64,000 bases of DNA from Coprococcus ammoniilyticus (GTDB lineage Bacteria; Bacillota; Clostridia; Lachnospirales; Lachnospiraceae): NCBI RefSeq assembly GCF_025567345.1, contig NZ_JAOQJS010000003.1, forward strand, positions 1 to 64,000, in the 5' to 3' direction. This document shows positions 45,975 to 55,593 of this stretch, in pieces. The notes beneath the pieces are model-generated. The model searched no databases and was not told the origin of the DNA. It saw only the letters and a list, made by a program, of their open reading frames with translations. A program made the position numbers and the translations under genes. Numbering within the stretch: the first letter of the stretch is position 1; every line of letters begins with the position of its first letter.

Positions 45975-46748
45975 TTATAACTGCCAGTTTATATTTTCAG
46001 CATTTTTTGCTACCAGCAGTTTGGTTCTGAGTTCTGTATCATCCAAGTCTATAAAATCACCATTTGAATAATACTTCCACTGTGCTACTTCCTGATTTCC
46101 CGACCAGTTCATTTCACTGATCACATAAAACTGCATCGAAGCCAACGGTTCCTCACGATATTTCATATATCCATAACAATCGTTAAAATGTTCCCTATGT
46201 ACCAGTTCCTTTATTTCCATAAATTCCTGTTCATTCTTCACCTGCCATATGGATAGTCTGCAGTCCTTTTTAGGCTTTCGTATTATTTTTTCAACAGATC
46301 GGTTGAACAAGATGGATATACAAATATAGAATACCGCATATTCTAATATATACACTCCAATATGTACAGAATCTCCCATTGTTGTATAAAAACGTTCCTG
46401 CTGCAACTGATTGCGGTAATATATAATTACCTCTGTAATATACAACGATAAAATGGCATCTGTTACAAGCTGTCCTATTGTGATTGCCAACTGCATACAT
46501 TTTGAGTTAGCAAAAAAACGAATAACCGCCAGCACAATTGCTGTTATTACAGCAACGATCAATAGCACAATTCCTATATTCCCAATTGAGGAAAATATCC
46601 AGTCCTTTTTATCTTTTATGCTTGGATTAACTACTTTTCGCGTACATTCTTCAAGGGATCGCACAGTCTCATTGGAATACAGTAAGGACAGGAAGCCCAT
46701 TCCAAATCCTATTAAACATATAATCAACCCCATTAATTTCTTTTTCAT
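45975..46748 (-). CDS. Membrane protein of unknown function
   Basis: About 257 aa with four helices in the first two thirds (LMGLIICLIGFGMGFLSLLY, IGIVLLIVAVITAIVLAVI, a pair around residues 100-160) and a soluble C-terminal ~100 aa rich in aromatic and charged residues. Not recognised. The start at 46748 has GGGGG eight bases upstream, preferred over ATG 46763. Upstream neighbour of the YARHG lipoprotein, 24 bp apart, so the two may work together at the membrane. Confidence 0.65.
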   Translation of the reverse strand: MKKKLMGLIICLIGFGMGFLSLLYSNETVRSLEECTRKVVNPSIKDKKDWIFSSIGNIGIVLLIVAVITAIVLAVIRFFANSKCMQLAITIGQLVTDAILSLYITEVIIYYRNQLQQERFYTTMGDSVHIGVYILEYAVFYICISILFNRSVEKIIRKPKKDCRLSIWQVKNEQEFMEIKELVHREHFNDCYGYMKYREEPLASMQFYVISEMNWSGNQEVAQWKYYSNGDFIDLDDTELRTKLLVAKNAENINWQL

Positions 46749-46801
46749 ATCTTCATCCCCCATATCTTATATATTTCTCCAACAATATATTCGTCACACC
46801 A

Positions 46802-47341
46802 TCAGGCAAGAACCGCTTCTATTTCAACCCCAAGCACATCCCCAAGCGTTTCTGCCACCTTCTCCGCGGCATAAAGTTTATAATACAGTCTGGAATCCTG
46901 TTCTCCCATCTGGAAATATCCATCGATGATCGTATCAGAAACAGCCACTGCATAATATACTTCTCCCGGTACACTGTCCTGATTGTTTGGATCAATATTT
47001 CCCGTTGTCCCGGTAATACCAATTCCGATGTCTGCACGATATGCCTGTTTACAGGCTTCTGCCATTGCCCGCGCTGTTTCTTTGGAATAGACACCACAAG
47101 TTTCTATCATCGCTTCCGGAACACCCTGCATGATCTTTGCTTCGTTGGAATAGGTTACAAATGCTCCTTTTAATATTGCAGATGCCCCTTCAGTATCTGT
47201 GATTAGGGAAGCAATCTGCCCGCAGGTGATACTTTCCATGGTTGTGATCGTCATTTTCCGGTCGATCAGACAGCCTGTCAATCGTCTGTAATTATTCCGT
47301 ATTGTCTTTTCCATCTGTTCATCCAGTTTTTTTCCTGCCAT
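46802..47341 (-). CDS. CinA C-terminal-like amidohydrolase (NMN deamidase family)
   Basis: A 179-aa protein corresponding to the C-terminal domain of CinA (PncC), which converts nicotinamide mononucleotide to nicotinic acid mononucleotide in pyridine-nucleotide recycling. The family motifs TTMESITCGQIASLIT near residue 32, GAFVTYSNEAK near 58 and GIGITGTTGNIDPN near 105 are present. The N-terminal MoaB-like half of full CinA is absent, as in PncC. The usual ESCTGG reads ESITCG here, a small deviation in the catalytic loop. Confidence 0.85.
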   Translation of the reverse strand: MAGKKLDEQMEKTIRNNYRRLTGCLIDRKMTITTMESITCGQIASLITDTEGASAILKGAFVTYSNEAKIMQGVPEAMIETCGVYSKETARAMAEACKQAYRADIGIGITGTTGNIDPNNQDSVPGEVYYAVAVSDTIIDGYFQMGEQDSRLYYKLYAAEKVAETLGDVLGVEIEAVLA

Positions 47342-47396
47342 TTATCCTTCCGCCTTTGTTGCCTTTAATCTATTTATTATTATAATATATTCACAA

Positions 47397-47422
47397 AAGG
47401 ATTTCCACAAGTGGAAATCCTT
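47397..47422 (-). terminator. Terminator after the PTS gene
   Basis: Perfect 12-bp inverted repeat AAGGATTTCCAC / GTGGAAATCCTT with a 2-nt centre, followed by TTTTG on the minus strand, 19 bp after the PTS stop codon. Confidence 0.75.
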
Positions 47423-47440
47423 CTGTCATTTCTATTTATC

Positions 47441-49549
47441 CTATCCCTTCTCTACAACCAGGAGCTCCTCGCCATTCTTCACCTTTCCGGTCTTTACCGG
47501 ACGCAGTTTATAGCCATCCGGGAGCTCTGTTATAATGATAGGGGATATTAAGGATGGCGCATGCTTCTTCAGATAAGGAAGATCCAGCCGCATGACCGGC
47601 TGTCCGGCAGACACTATCTGTCCGGTCTCAACCAGTACGTCAAAGCCTTTGCCCTTTAGCTTTACCGTATCGATTCCAATATGGATCATCACACCGATTC
47701 CCTGTTCCGTTACCAGCCCTATGGCATGCTTCGTGTCGAAGACAAAGGCAATCGTTCCGGCAACAGGCGCGGTTATTTCAGGATCCGTTGGCAATACAGC
47801 GATTCCATCGCCCATTATTCCACTGGAAAATGCCTCATCCGGCACACTTGATAATTCAAAAACCTCTCCTGTAACCGGACTCAATATAGATACTGCAATA
47901 ACCGCTTTCTCATCATACCCCTCCAGATAATCTTCCAGATTGGATTTGATCACAGACACCTTCGGGCCATAGATGACCTGTACGCCATATCCTTTTTTCA
48001 CCACGCCGGATGCTCCGCTTGCCCGGAGAATATCTTCTTTTACAAGAGCTGCATCATATACCGTACAACGCAGTCTGGTTGCACAGCAGTCAACGTCCGA
48101 TATATTGGCCTTGCCGCCAAGTCCTTCACAGATCAGCCTGGAAGTCTCCATCTGTGGGCTGTGATTCCGGAAAACATCCGTATTCCGGCCATTGTCTGAT
48201 CCCTGCTCTCCGGCATTTTCTCCATGCTTTCTGGCATCCACATCACTTCGACGATATAATTTCACTTCGTCATTGTTATCTCTGCCCGGTGTTTTCAGAT
48301 CAAACCGCCGGATCAGATAATAGAACAATACATAATATACGATAAAATAACCGATACCGACAATCACGATCCAGATCCAGTTCGTCTTTGCATTTCCCTG
48401 CATGATGCCGAACAGGGTAAGATCGATCAGACCGCCGGAGAAGGTCATTCCCACACCGACTTCAAATACATGCATCAGCATATAGGCAAAGCCTGCCAGA
48501 ATACAATGGATTCCATACAGAGCCGGTGCAACAAATAAAAATGTGAATTCCAGCGGCTCTGTAATACCTGTGATCATGGCTGTAAGGGCTGCGGAAAGAA
48601 GCAGTCCGCCTGCTGCCTTCCGTTTCTCCGATGCTGCTGTTTTATACATGGCAAGAGCCGCTCCCGGCAGACCAAATATCATAAGTGGGAATTTACCGGA
48701 CATAAATCTGGTAGCTGATACCGCATACTTTGTAACGAATGGATCTGCAAGCTGTGCAAAGAAGATATTCTGTGCTCCTTCTACAACACGCCCGCCAACC
48801 TCCAGCGTTCCTCCGACCGCAGTCTGCCAGAATGGCAGATAGAACACATGATGCAGGCCAAATGGTATCAGTAGACGTTCCATAAATCCATATACCCAGG
48901 TTCCTGCATAGCCGGAATTTAAAACCAGATCACCTACGGTATAGATGCCTTTCTGGATTGCCGGCCAGATAAAGAACATCAAAATACCAACTCCGGTATA
49001 TACCAATGCTGATATGATCGGAACGAATCTGGAACCACCAAAGAAAGACAACACCTGCGGCAGTTCAATCTTATAAAAGCGGTTATGCAGGGCAGCCACA
49101 CCAAGTCCTACCAGGATACCGCCAAATACACCCATTTGCAAAGATGTGATACCGCAGACAGAAATAACCGCCCCTGCAAGCATTGCTTCCGTACCACCAT
49201 TTATCGTGATCAGCGCACTGATCGATGCATGCATGATAAAGAATGCAATAGCCGCTGATAGCGCAGCAACTTCCTTCTCCTTTTTTGCCATACCGATCGC
49301 CACGCCCATGGCAAACAGGATTGGCAAATTGGCAAATACCACATTTCCTGCCTCACTCATTACCTCAAATACAGCAGCAAATATCGTTCCCGGCCCAAGG
49401 ATCCGCATCAGCCCATATGTTTCAAGCATGGTTTCATTGGTAAATGAGCTTCCGATTCCAAGCAGTAGTCCTGCCACCGGCAGGATCGCAATCGGAAGCA
49501 TAAACGACCGTCCAACCCGTTGTAATATTCCAAATATTTTATCTTTCAT
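47441..49549 (-). CDS. PTS sugar permease EIICBA, glucose family
   Basis: Takes up and phosphorylates a sugar (glucose or a relative such as N-acetylglucosamine). The 702-aa fusion has EIIC (~1-400, about ten helices; PFGLHHVFYLPFWQTAVGG, GITEPLEFTFLF), EIIB (~450-530, phospho-Cys in DCCATRLRCTV) and EIIA (~550-700, phospho-His in MIHIGIDTV). C-B-A order is that of PtsG in Bacillus. Substrate is not settled by sequence; glucose is likeliest. Starts only 10 bp downstream of a strong hairpin whose 3' arm contains the ribosome binding site, so expression is probably gated. Follows a LytTR regulator gene. Confidence 0.92.
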   Translation of the reverse strand: MKDKIFGILQRVGRSFMLPIAILPVAGLLLGIGSSFTNETMLETYGLMRILGPGTIFAAVFEVMSEAGNVVFANLPILFAMGVAIGMAKKEKEVAALSAAIAFFIMHASISALITINGGTEAMLAGAVISVCGITSLQMGVFGGILVGLGVAALHNRFYKIELPQVLSFFGGSRFVPIISALVYTGVGILMFFIWPAIQKGIYTVGDLVLNSGYAGTWVYGFMERLLIPFGLHHVFYLPFWQTAVGGTLEVGGRVVEGAQNIFFAQLADPFVTKYAVSATRFMSGKFPLMIFGLPGAALAMYKTAASEKRKAAGGLLLSAALTAMITGITEPLEFTFLFVAPALYGIHCILAGFAYMLMHVFEVGVGMTFSGGLIDLTLFGIMQGNAKTNWIWIVIVGIGYFIVYYVLFYYLIRRFDLKTPGRDNNDEVKLYRRSDVDARKHGENAGEQGSDNGRNTDVFRNHSPQMETSRLICEGLGGKANISDVDCCATRLRCTVYDAALVKEDILRASGASGVVKKGYGVQVIYGPKVSVIKSNLEDYLEGYDEKAVIAVSILSPVTGEVFELSSVPDEAFSSGIMGDGIAVLPTDPEITAPVAGTIAFVFDTKHAIGLVTEQGIGVMIHIGIDTVKLKGKGFDVLVETGQIVSAGQPVMRLDLPYLKKHAPSLISPIIITELPDGYKLRPVKTGKVKNGEELLVVEKG

Positions 49550-49557
49550 ATAAAAAA

Positions 49558-49611
49558 TCTCCCTGTTTCACAGATACATTCATACGAACTAGTATCTGCA
49601 AAACAGAGAGA
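49558..49611 (-). promoter_or_regulatory. Hairpin covering the PTS ribosome binding site
   Basis: 20-nt arms 49558-49577 and 49592-49611 pair almost perfectly (14-nt loop), with TTTTTT right after on the minus strand. The 3' arm ends GGGAGA, which is the Shine-Dalgarno site for the PTS gene at 49549. It can act as terminator for the LytTR gene and as a translation block or antitermination target for the PTS gene. Confidence 0.75.
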
Positions 49612-49623
49612 ATCATTCTATTT

Positions 49624-50304
49624 TTATGAAAAAACTTCTTCTTTGTATGGTCTTCCGATCTTTACGACTTCTCCATTATCCAGAGTTACGGTTGATCTGG
49701 AATAATGCTTGACGTGCTGACGGTTGATAATACAATTACTGTTTACACGGACAAATATCTTCGGAAGATTTTTCAAAGCATTTGTCAGCGTAATATACTG
49801 CACATAATCACCTCTTGTTGTACAGTATCTGGTGAGACGATCATCTCTGTGAATACAGATGATCTCCGAAGCTGAAAAAATATTGATCGTTTTCCCATAG
49901 CAGACCCGGATAAAATTACTTTTGCTCATATTCAGGCGCTTGATCGCCGTATCAACGGCATGCACCAGCTTGATATCTCGGTTTCGCTTCATAACACAAT
50001 TGCAGTGCTCCACGTCATAGATATCCCAGCCATCCGGAATATGGTCTGCATAAAATATAATCTTGCAATTTGGAACAGAACGATTGATGGCTCTGGCCAG
50101 ACAGATCCCGTTATAGTGCAGATTGTCAAATACGATCTCCGTAATAAATATATCACAGGAAAAGGTACTTTCTTCTACATCTATAGACGCTTCTTCCGGC
50201 AGATACAATTCAAACTCTACATTATCCAGATCCATACGGGATTCTATAAAATCCTTCACAGCTTCCACTTCATGCATAGATGAATCACATATACCAATTT
50301 TCAT
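49624..50304 (-). CDS. LytTR-type regulator with degenerate receiver domain
   Basis: A 226-aa two-domain protein. Residues 1-~120 have the response-regulator fold (KIGICDSS at beta-1, CDIFITEIVFD at beta-3, VMKR at beta-5) but the phospho-acceptor position holds E56 instead of Asp, and the second acidic residue at beta-1 is Ser. Residues ~130-226 are a LytTR DNA-binding domain (RVNSNCIINRQHVKHY, TLDNGEVVKIGRPYKE). A fixed Glu often mimics the phosphorylated state, so it may be constitutively active or respond otherwise. No kinase gene is adjacent. It lies directly upstream of the PTS permease on the same strand. Confidence 0.85.
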   Translation of the reverse strand: MKIGICDSSMHEVEAVKDFIESRMDLDNVEFELYLPEEASIDVEESTFSCDIFITEIVFDNLHYNGICLARAINRSVPNCKIIFYADHIPDGWDIYDVEHCNCVMKRNRDIKLVHAVDTAIKRLNMSKSNFIRVCYGKTINIFSASEIICIHRDDRLTRYCTTRGDYVQYITLTNALKNLPKIFVRVNSNCIINRQHVKHYSRSTVTLDNGEVVKIGRPYKEEVFS

Positions 50305-50467
50305 TTGTATAACACTTCCCTCTCATTTGAATGCCACTTGTAAATTTTAGTATATTTCTTAGATATATGCAGTATTATTGTTAGTTTTTACATATAATAG
50401 AAGTGTCACTATCTGTTTCTTTTTTAATATTTATTAGAAAATACTTAAAAAGAAAAGGAATACCATC

Positions 50468-50791
50468 ATGACACTGAATTATAAAATTATAGGATCACGC
50501 ATAAAAATACGCAGAAAAATGAAAGATGTCACCCAGGAACAGATGGCGGAAGACCTCAATCTGTCTGTAGGTTTTATCAGTCAGCTTGAACGTGGTATCT
50601 GCAAAGTGAGTCTGGATACACTTGCAAATATCACCGAATATCTGGATTATACTTTTTCTGATATTCTTGAATACAATCAACATTCTGAAAGCTATAATCA
50701 ATCGAAACTGAATGCTCTTTATTCATCCTTATCCCCTGAAGACCAGCATGTTATGCTCAGTCTGATAGAGGCTTACACAAAACACCGCTAA
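50468..50791 (+). CDS. XRE-family transcriptional regulator
   Basis: A 107-aa protein with an N-terminal Cro/CI helix-turn-helix (residues ~7-62: IGSRIKIRRKMKDVTQEQMA, VGFISQLERGICKVSLDTLA) and a ~40-aa C-terminal tail that may dimerise, like small SinR-type repressors. AAAAGGAA precedes the ATG. It is divergent from the LytTR gene; a regulatory link is possible but not shown. No toxin, phage or conjugation gene is beside it. Confidence 0.9.
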   Translation: MTLNYKIIGSRIKIRRKMKDVTQEQMAEDLNLSVGFISQLERGICKVSLDTLANITEYLDYTFSDILEYNQHSESYNQSKLNALYSSLSPEDQHVMLSLIEAYTKHR

Positions 50792-50932
50792 TATCCGGAA
50801 ATTAGAATACCATAAAACAGACTAAAAAAAACATAGATTGTCAATTCTACGTTTTATCATGCATAAATGACATGTACAACTGACATTTCTGCTTTTTTTC
50901 TGCATAATTTACATCATAATAATAATAATAAC

Positions 50933-50984
50933 AAAACTCCGATCATCAAAATTAGAATCCTAATTCCAGATAACCGGAGTTTTT
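50933..50984. terminator. Terminator between the XRE gene and tyrS
   Basis: Outer stem AAAACTCCG / CGGAGTTTT enclosing an inner stem AATTAG / CTAATT, with T runs on both strands. Lies between the plus-strand XRE gene and the minus-strand tyrS end, so probably bidirectional. Confidence 0.7.
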
Positions 50985-51016
50985 ATTATGTTTATTTTAT
51001 TATTCTTTCGAATCTG

Positions 51017-52237
51017 TTATTTACTTACCTTACGGAAGTTCTTCTTACCACGTCTTACAACAATTCCGTCTCCATCAAACTTCTCTTCCGGAATTGTAAC
51101 TGAGATATCTGGTATCTTGTCACCATCAACAGCAACACCGCCCTGCTCTACCGCACGTCTTCCTTCATTTCTGGAGGATACCAGACCGGACTTTACAAGT
51201 ACGGATACGATATCGATCGCACCATCCTTGAAATCATCGGCTGACAATGTAACAGATGGCATATCAGCAGCAACACCCTTGGAGAATAATGCTCTTGCAC
51301 TCTCCTGTGCCTTTACTGCTTCTTCTTCGCCATGAACCAGCTTTGTAAGTTCAAATGCAAGGATCTCTTTTGCTGTATTTAACTGACTGCCTTCCCATCT
51401 GTCCATCTTGTCGATCTCTTCCAGTGGAAGGAAGGTCAGCATACGGATACATTTTAATACATCGGCATCTGCAACATTTCTCCAGTACTGGTAGAACTCA
51501 AATGGTGATGTCTTGTTTGGATCAAGCCATACAGCACCCTTCTGTGTCTTACCCATCTTCTTGCCTTCTGAGTTCAGAAGCAGGGTGATCGTCATGGCAT
51601 ATGCATCCTTGCCAAGCTTTCTACGGATCAGCTCTGTACCACCAAGCATGTTGCTCCACTGGTCATCACCACCGAACTGCATATTACAGCCATATTTCTG
51701 GAATAACTCATAGAAATCGTAGCTCTGCATGATCATGTAGTTGAACTCTAAGAAGCTTAAGCCCTTCTCCATTCTCTGTTTGTAGCACTCTGCACGAAGC
51801 ATATTGTTGACTGAGAAATGCGGACCAACCTCACGAAGAACATCTACATAGTTCAGGTCAAGTAACCAGTCTGCATTATTTACAAGAAGTGCCTTGCCTT
51901 CTGAGAAATCGATAAAACGGCTCATCTGCTTCTTGAAGCATTCTACATTATGAGCGATCGTTTCTGTTGTCATCATCTGTCTCATATCGGTACGTCCGGA
52001 CGGATCACCGATCATAGCTGTACCGCCACCGATCAGGGCGATCGGCTTATTACCTGCCATCTGTAAACGCTTCATCAGGCAAAGTGCCATGAAATGCCCT
52101 ACATGAAGACTGTCTGCAGTTGGGTCAAATCCTATATAGAAAACAGCTTTTCCATTATTTACCAGCTCTTTGATCTCTTCTTCATCTGTTGTCTGGGCAA
52201 TTAATCCTCTTGCCACTAACTCGTCATAAACCTTCAT
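51017..52237 (-). CDS. tyrS: Tyrosyl-tRNA synthetase
   Basis: Charges tRNA-Tyr. The 406-aa class I synthetase shows the HIGH-type motif DSLHVGHFMAL near residue 43, the family blocks GGDDQWSNM near 195 and the KMSKS loop as KKMGKTQKG near 232, and ends in an S4 RNA-binding domain (SRNEGRRAVEQGGVAVDG). AGGAGG is eight bases before the ATG. A promoter lies at 52392-52421; the ~150-nt leader contains a CAGCATC / GATGCTG stem just before the ribosome binding site but no T-box sequence is seen. Confidence 0.97.
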   Translation of the reverse strand: MKVYDELVARGLIAQTTDEEEIKELVNNGKAVFYIGFDPTADSLHVGHFMALCLMKRLQMAGNKPIALIGGGTAMIGDPSGRTDMRQMMTTETIAHNVECFKKQMSRFIDFSEGKALLVNNADWLLDLNYVDVLREVGPHFSVNNMLRAECYKQRMEKGLSFLEFNYMIMQSYDFYELFQKYGCNMQFGGDDQWSNMLGGTELIRRKLGKDAYAMTITLLLNSEGKKMGKTQKGAVWLDPNKTSPFEFYQYWRNVADADVLKCIRMLTFLPLEEIDKMDRWEGSQLNTAKEILAFELTKLVHGEEEAVKAQESARALFSKGVAADMPSVTLSADDFKDGAIDIVSVLVKSGLVSSRNEGRRAVEQGGVAVDGDKIPDISVTIPEEKFDGDGIVVRRGKKNFRKVSK

Positions 52238-52391
52238 TTTTTTCCTCCTGTAACAGCATCCGCTCAGATGCTGACCTCTTATATCATAATTATTATCTAC
52301 TTATTTATTCTGTGCCCGGATAGCTGCGGCAAAATATATGTCTCCGATCACTTTCCGACCATTATCCATCTATAATACACATACTCCGTGA

Positions 52392-52421
52392 TTATACAAC
52401 GAAATACAACACTTTGACAAG
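52392..52421 (-). promoter_or_regulatory. Promoter of tyrS
   Basis: On the minus strand TTGTCA (complement of 52416-52421) and a perfect TATAAT (complement of 52392-52397) with an 18-bp spacer. It starts inside the 3' flank of the O-antigen-ligase-like gene, about 155 bp upstream of tyrS. Confidence 0.65.
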
Positions 52422-52429
52422 ACCGTGTT

Positions 52430-54016
52430 TCAGTTTGCTTTTTTCAGACTGTTTCTGCGTATTCCTGCTGCTATCGCCACAAATAAAAACAGGAACGGTG
52501 TCGTGATCGGCTGCTCTACATTGACGAACGCCTGTGTGATATAAGAAACGATAAGCATCAGAACCGCAAGCATCACCGGTTCATCCTTCCAGGTTTTCAC
52601 ACAGTTACGGATCGAAGTAATGATCAGCCCTACATAAGTGATCAGGCCAAAAGCTCCCATCGTGACCAGATACTGCAGATATTCATTATGTGCACTGTCA
52701 TAAACCGTTCCGGTTACTGCCAGCATCTCATCATAATACCGGGCAGACATCAGCGCATAGATGCTTTCATTTCCATTTCCAAATACCTGATCAACAAATG
52801 GCAGATCCTGATAGATCCGGCATAATCTCGACCAGATGAAGCCTCTGTAATCTCCCCAGAAATCATCAAATACGAAGATCTCCCAATGGTTGATACAGCC
52901 GATAACTGTCACGGTGATCCCTGCTATGAGCAATATTCCTGCTATGAGCAAACGGGATAATGCGGATCCTCCTGTATTATATTTCTTCTTTGATAACCAT
53001 ATCGCACACAAGATACCGATCACACAACAGACAGTCAATATGTCTCTTGCATCCACCAGCTTCGCCAGACCGGACAGCTTCTCATATCCCCTTCCGGTTC
53101 CTGTCGTGATCCACGCCATGATCGTATAACCGGAAAGAAAGATGGTACAAACAGTTACAAATTCTGCAAACAGGCTTCGTTTTAATGCGAAAAAGAGTAA
53201 TATCACCCATGCTGCAGCAAGTCCCATATATGCACTGTCACTATTTGCCGCGATCAAGGCGGCTCCGCCCAACAAAAGGGCTGCCATATAGCAGATCCGG
53301 TATGCCCGCTTTTCTTCGATCAGATACATACCGGAAAAGAACGCAGCACTGATGCAGACAAAGCCAGCAAATATATTGATATTTCCAAAGGTGGACAGGA
53401 ACATCGCCTGCTGATCCTCTCTGATATGTGACAACAGATGAAACACATCAATATCCAGGTGTTGTAAGCTTCCCATCAAAAATGCAAGTCCACTGATAAC
53501 AGAAAACACCGGTGCCAGGATCTGCTGCCATTTATATCCGCTTCCAATGCCAATATAAAGCACAAGCACAAGCACCAGAAATTCCAGTCCGCAGCGTCTT
53601 CCCATGGATCCGGTGTAGGCTGCCATTTTATCATCTGCCATGATCCATGCAAGTGTGCCTGACAGCACAAAGGCTCCCATCCAGATATCCGACGCCAGAA
53701 AATTTCTGCCTCTTCCCGTTTTTTTTGCAGCATCCGTATGCTCTTCCATATGATCCGTAAATCCGAGTATAAATGTCAGACACATCAATATCCCATAGAT
53801 CAATACTCCATTTTTAAAGAAATTGTATTTTGTGATCGTAATATCCATATATCCATCATGAAGAACCAATGGAAAAACAACAAACATGTACAGCAGGAAT
53901 GCCGTTGTAATGCTTTCTTTAAAAATATGAAATGCCGCTTCTTTTTTAAAATCGTTCATTTTTGAAAAAGCCGGCTTTTGATCTCCGGCTTTTTGTTTCT
54001 TATTTGTTTTTGTCAT
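52430..54016 (-). CDS. O-antigen-ligase-like polymerase, multi-pass membrane protein
   Basis: A 528-aa protein with a polar ~40-aa N-terminus and about twelve membrane helices. A long extracellular loop near residues 375-445 is followed by a conserved-looking YDSAHNEYLQYLVTMGAFGL segment, where the His-Asn-x-x-Leu pattern matches the loop of O-antigen ligase/Wzy family proteins. Such proteins join or polymerise surface glycans. No glycosyltransferase genes are adjacent, so the role here is open. It lies 21 bp after the cardiolipin synthase gene on the same strand. Confidence 0.8.
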   Translation of the reverse strand: MTKTNKKQKAGDQKPAFSKMNDFKKEAAFHIFKESITTAFLLYMFVVFPLVLHDGYMDITITKYNFFKNGVLIYGILMCLTFILGFTDHMEEHTDAAKKTGRGRNFLASDIWMGAFVLSGTLAWIMADDKMAAYTGSMGRRCGLEFLVLVLVLYIGIGSGYKWQQILAPVFSVISGLAFLMGSLQHLDIDVFHLLSHIREDQQAMFLSTFGNINIFAGFVCISAAFFSGMYLIEEKRAYRICYMAALLLGGAALIAANSDSAYMGLAAAWVILLFFALKRSLFAEFVTVCTIFLSGYTIMAWITTGTGRGYEKLSGLAKLVDARDILTVCCVIGILCAIWLSKKKYNTGGSALSRLLIAGILLIAGITVTVIGCINHWEIFVFDDFWGDYRGFIWSRLCRIYQDLPFVDQVFGNGNESIYALMSARYYDEMLAVTGTVYDSAHNEYLQYLVTMGAFGLITYVGLIITSIRNCVKTWKDEPVMLAVLMLIVSYITQAFVNVEQPITTPFLFLFVAIAAGIRRNSLKKAN

Positions 54017-54037
54017 TTTCTCTCTTTACCTTTATTC

Positions 54038-55567
54038 CTATAGCAATGGTGACAGGAGTCTGAGGAAGGCATCCACCAGTGTAATTCTGGACATATGCTC
54101 CTTACACCAATCCAGTGTGATCTCTTCGGATTCCCTCATCGTTGAAACCATATCGTACTTCACTTCTGCAATGATACTGGAATCATATACCAATACACCA
54201 CATTCAAAATGATGATAAAAACTTCGGTTATCCATATTGATCGAACCGATTGATGTCAGATTATCATCCGTCAGGATACATTTGGAATGGATAAATCCCG
54301 GTGTGTACTGATAGATCTTCACGCCGGCACGAAGCAGCTCTTTGTAGCTCGACTGTGTCATACGAAAGATCATCTTCTTATCCGGGATCGCCGGTGTTAC
54401 GATTCGGATATCGATGCCTCTCTTTGCCGCAAGCTTTAATGCTGTCATCATCTCATTGCATACGATCAGATATGGTGTAAAAATATATACATACTCTCTT
54501 GCGTCATTGATCATCTGCATATATATGTTCTCGCCAATCGGCTCTTTCTTGAGCGGATTTGTCGTATATGGTTGAAGATATCCATCATTCAAATGCTTCT
54601 TCTGCTCTGTTGGACGATAGCTTAAGATATGCTTATCTTCATTTCGGATACTGTTCCACAGCTGTAAAAACAGGATTGTAAAACGCCATGCAGCATCACC
54701 TTCCATACGGATACCATTATCCTTCCATTTGCCATAAGGTGCTTTCTTATTTATATACTCATCGGATAGATTAAAGCCGCCGGTATAAGCAACCTTACCA
54801 TCCATAACCGCGATTTTCCGATGATCCCTGTTATTAAAGATCGTTGCCAGAAATGGTACCACCTGATTAAATGCCATACATTTGATCCCATGGCTCTCCA
54901 GCTCACGCCAGTAATACTTTGGCACATAAAAGACTGAGCCGATATCATCATAGATCAGGCGGACTTCCACGCCCTCTTTTACTTTCTCTTTTAAGATCTC
55001 AAGCACCGTATTCCACATTTCGCCCGGATTGATGATGAAATATTCAAGGAAAATATACTTTTTTGCCGATTTCAGGTCATCGACAAAATCCGGCCAGACA
55101 TCGTCCCCCATCGGATAATACCGGACATCCGTATTCTGATATACAAGCGAACCTGCATAATCTTCTGTATATTTGAACAACCGGTATGGCGGCTGCCCCT
55201 TTATCACATCACTGAAATATGCCATATTTGCATACAGATCCGTCTCGTAGTCCCATTCTGCCGCATGCTTCATATATTTCTCTAACTTCTTCGGCATAAT
55301 GATATGTCCATAGAGCAGATAAAGCAGACCACCGAGGACCGGAAACATCAGGATCGGAACGATCCATGCCAATTTAATTGACGGATTCACATCCTTTAAT
55401 AACAGATGCATCACAGCTATAAAACTTAACAAATGCAAAATAGCCGCCACCAATACATAGTATTGCTGCAGCTTTAATACTTCTACCATAAAGAAGATCA
55501 ACTGTGCCGCTACCAGCAGACATGTAATTACCATTCGACTAAATAACCTGTTCAATAGTTTCTTCAT
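54038..55567 (-). CDS. cls: Cardiolipin synthase
   Basis: Makes cardiolipin from phosphatidylglycerol at the membrane. The ~509-aa protein has two N-terminal membrane helices, a PLDc_N segment (WIVPILMFPVLGGLLYLLYG) and two phospholipase-D HKD motifs: HRKIAVMDGKVAYTGG near residue 235 and HSKCILTDDNLTSIGS near 415. The start at 55567 is chosen because AAGGAA lies seven bases upstream; ATG 55606 has no site. Confidence 0.95.
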   Translation of the reverse strand: MKKLLNRLFSRMVITCLLVAAQLIFFMVEVLKLQQYYVLVAAILHLLSFIAVMHLLLKDVNPSIKLAWIVPILMFPVLGGLLYLLYGHIIMPKKLEKYMKHAAEWDYETDLYANMAYFSDVIKGQPPYRLFKYTEDYAGSLVYQNTDVRYYPMGDDVWPDFVDDLKSAKKYIFLEYFIINPGEMWNTVLEILKEKVKEGVEVRLIYDDIGSVFYVPKYYWRELESHGIKCMAFNQVVPFLATIFNNRDHRKIAVMDGKVAYTGGFNLSDEYINKKAPYGKWKDNGIRMEGDAAWRFTILFLQLWNSIRNEDKHILSYRPTEQKKHLNDGYLQPYTTNPLKKEPIGENIYMQMINDAREYVYIFTPYLIVCNEMMTALKLAAKRGIDIRIVTPAIPDKKMIFRMTQSSYKELLRAGVKIYQYTPGFIHSKCILTDDNLTSIGSINMDNRSFYHHFECGVLVYDSSIIAEVKYDMVSTMRESEEITLDWCKEHMSRITLVDAFLRLLSPLL

Positions 55568-55593
55568 AGACAATTTCCTTCTTATTAATTTAT

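Noticed and set aside
50468..50791. Phage or toxin-antitoxin module at the XRE gene
   Set aside because: No toxin, integrase or phage gene is adjacent; the gene stands alone between housekeeping genes.
52238..52391. T-box leader of tyrS
   Set aside because: The conserved T-box sequence (AGGGTGGNACCGCG) and a terminator/antiterminator pair are missing; only a 7-bp stem precedes the SD.
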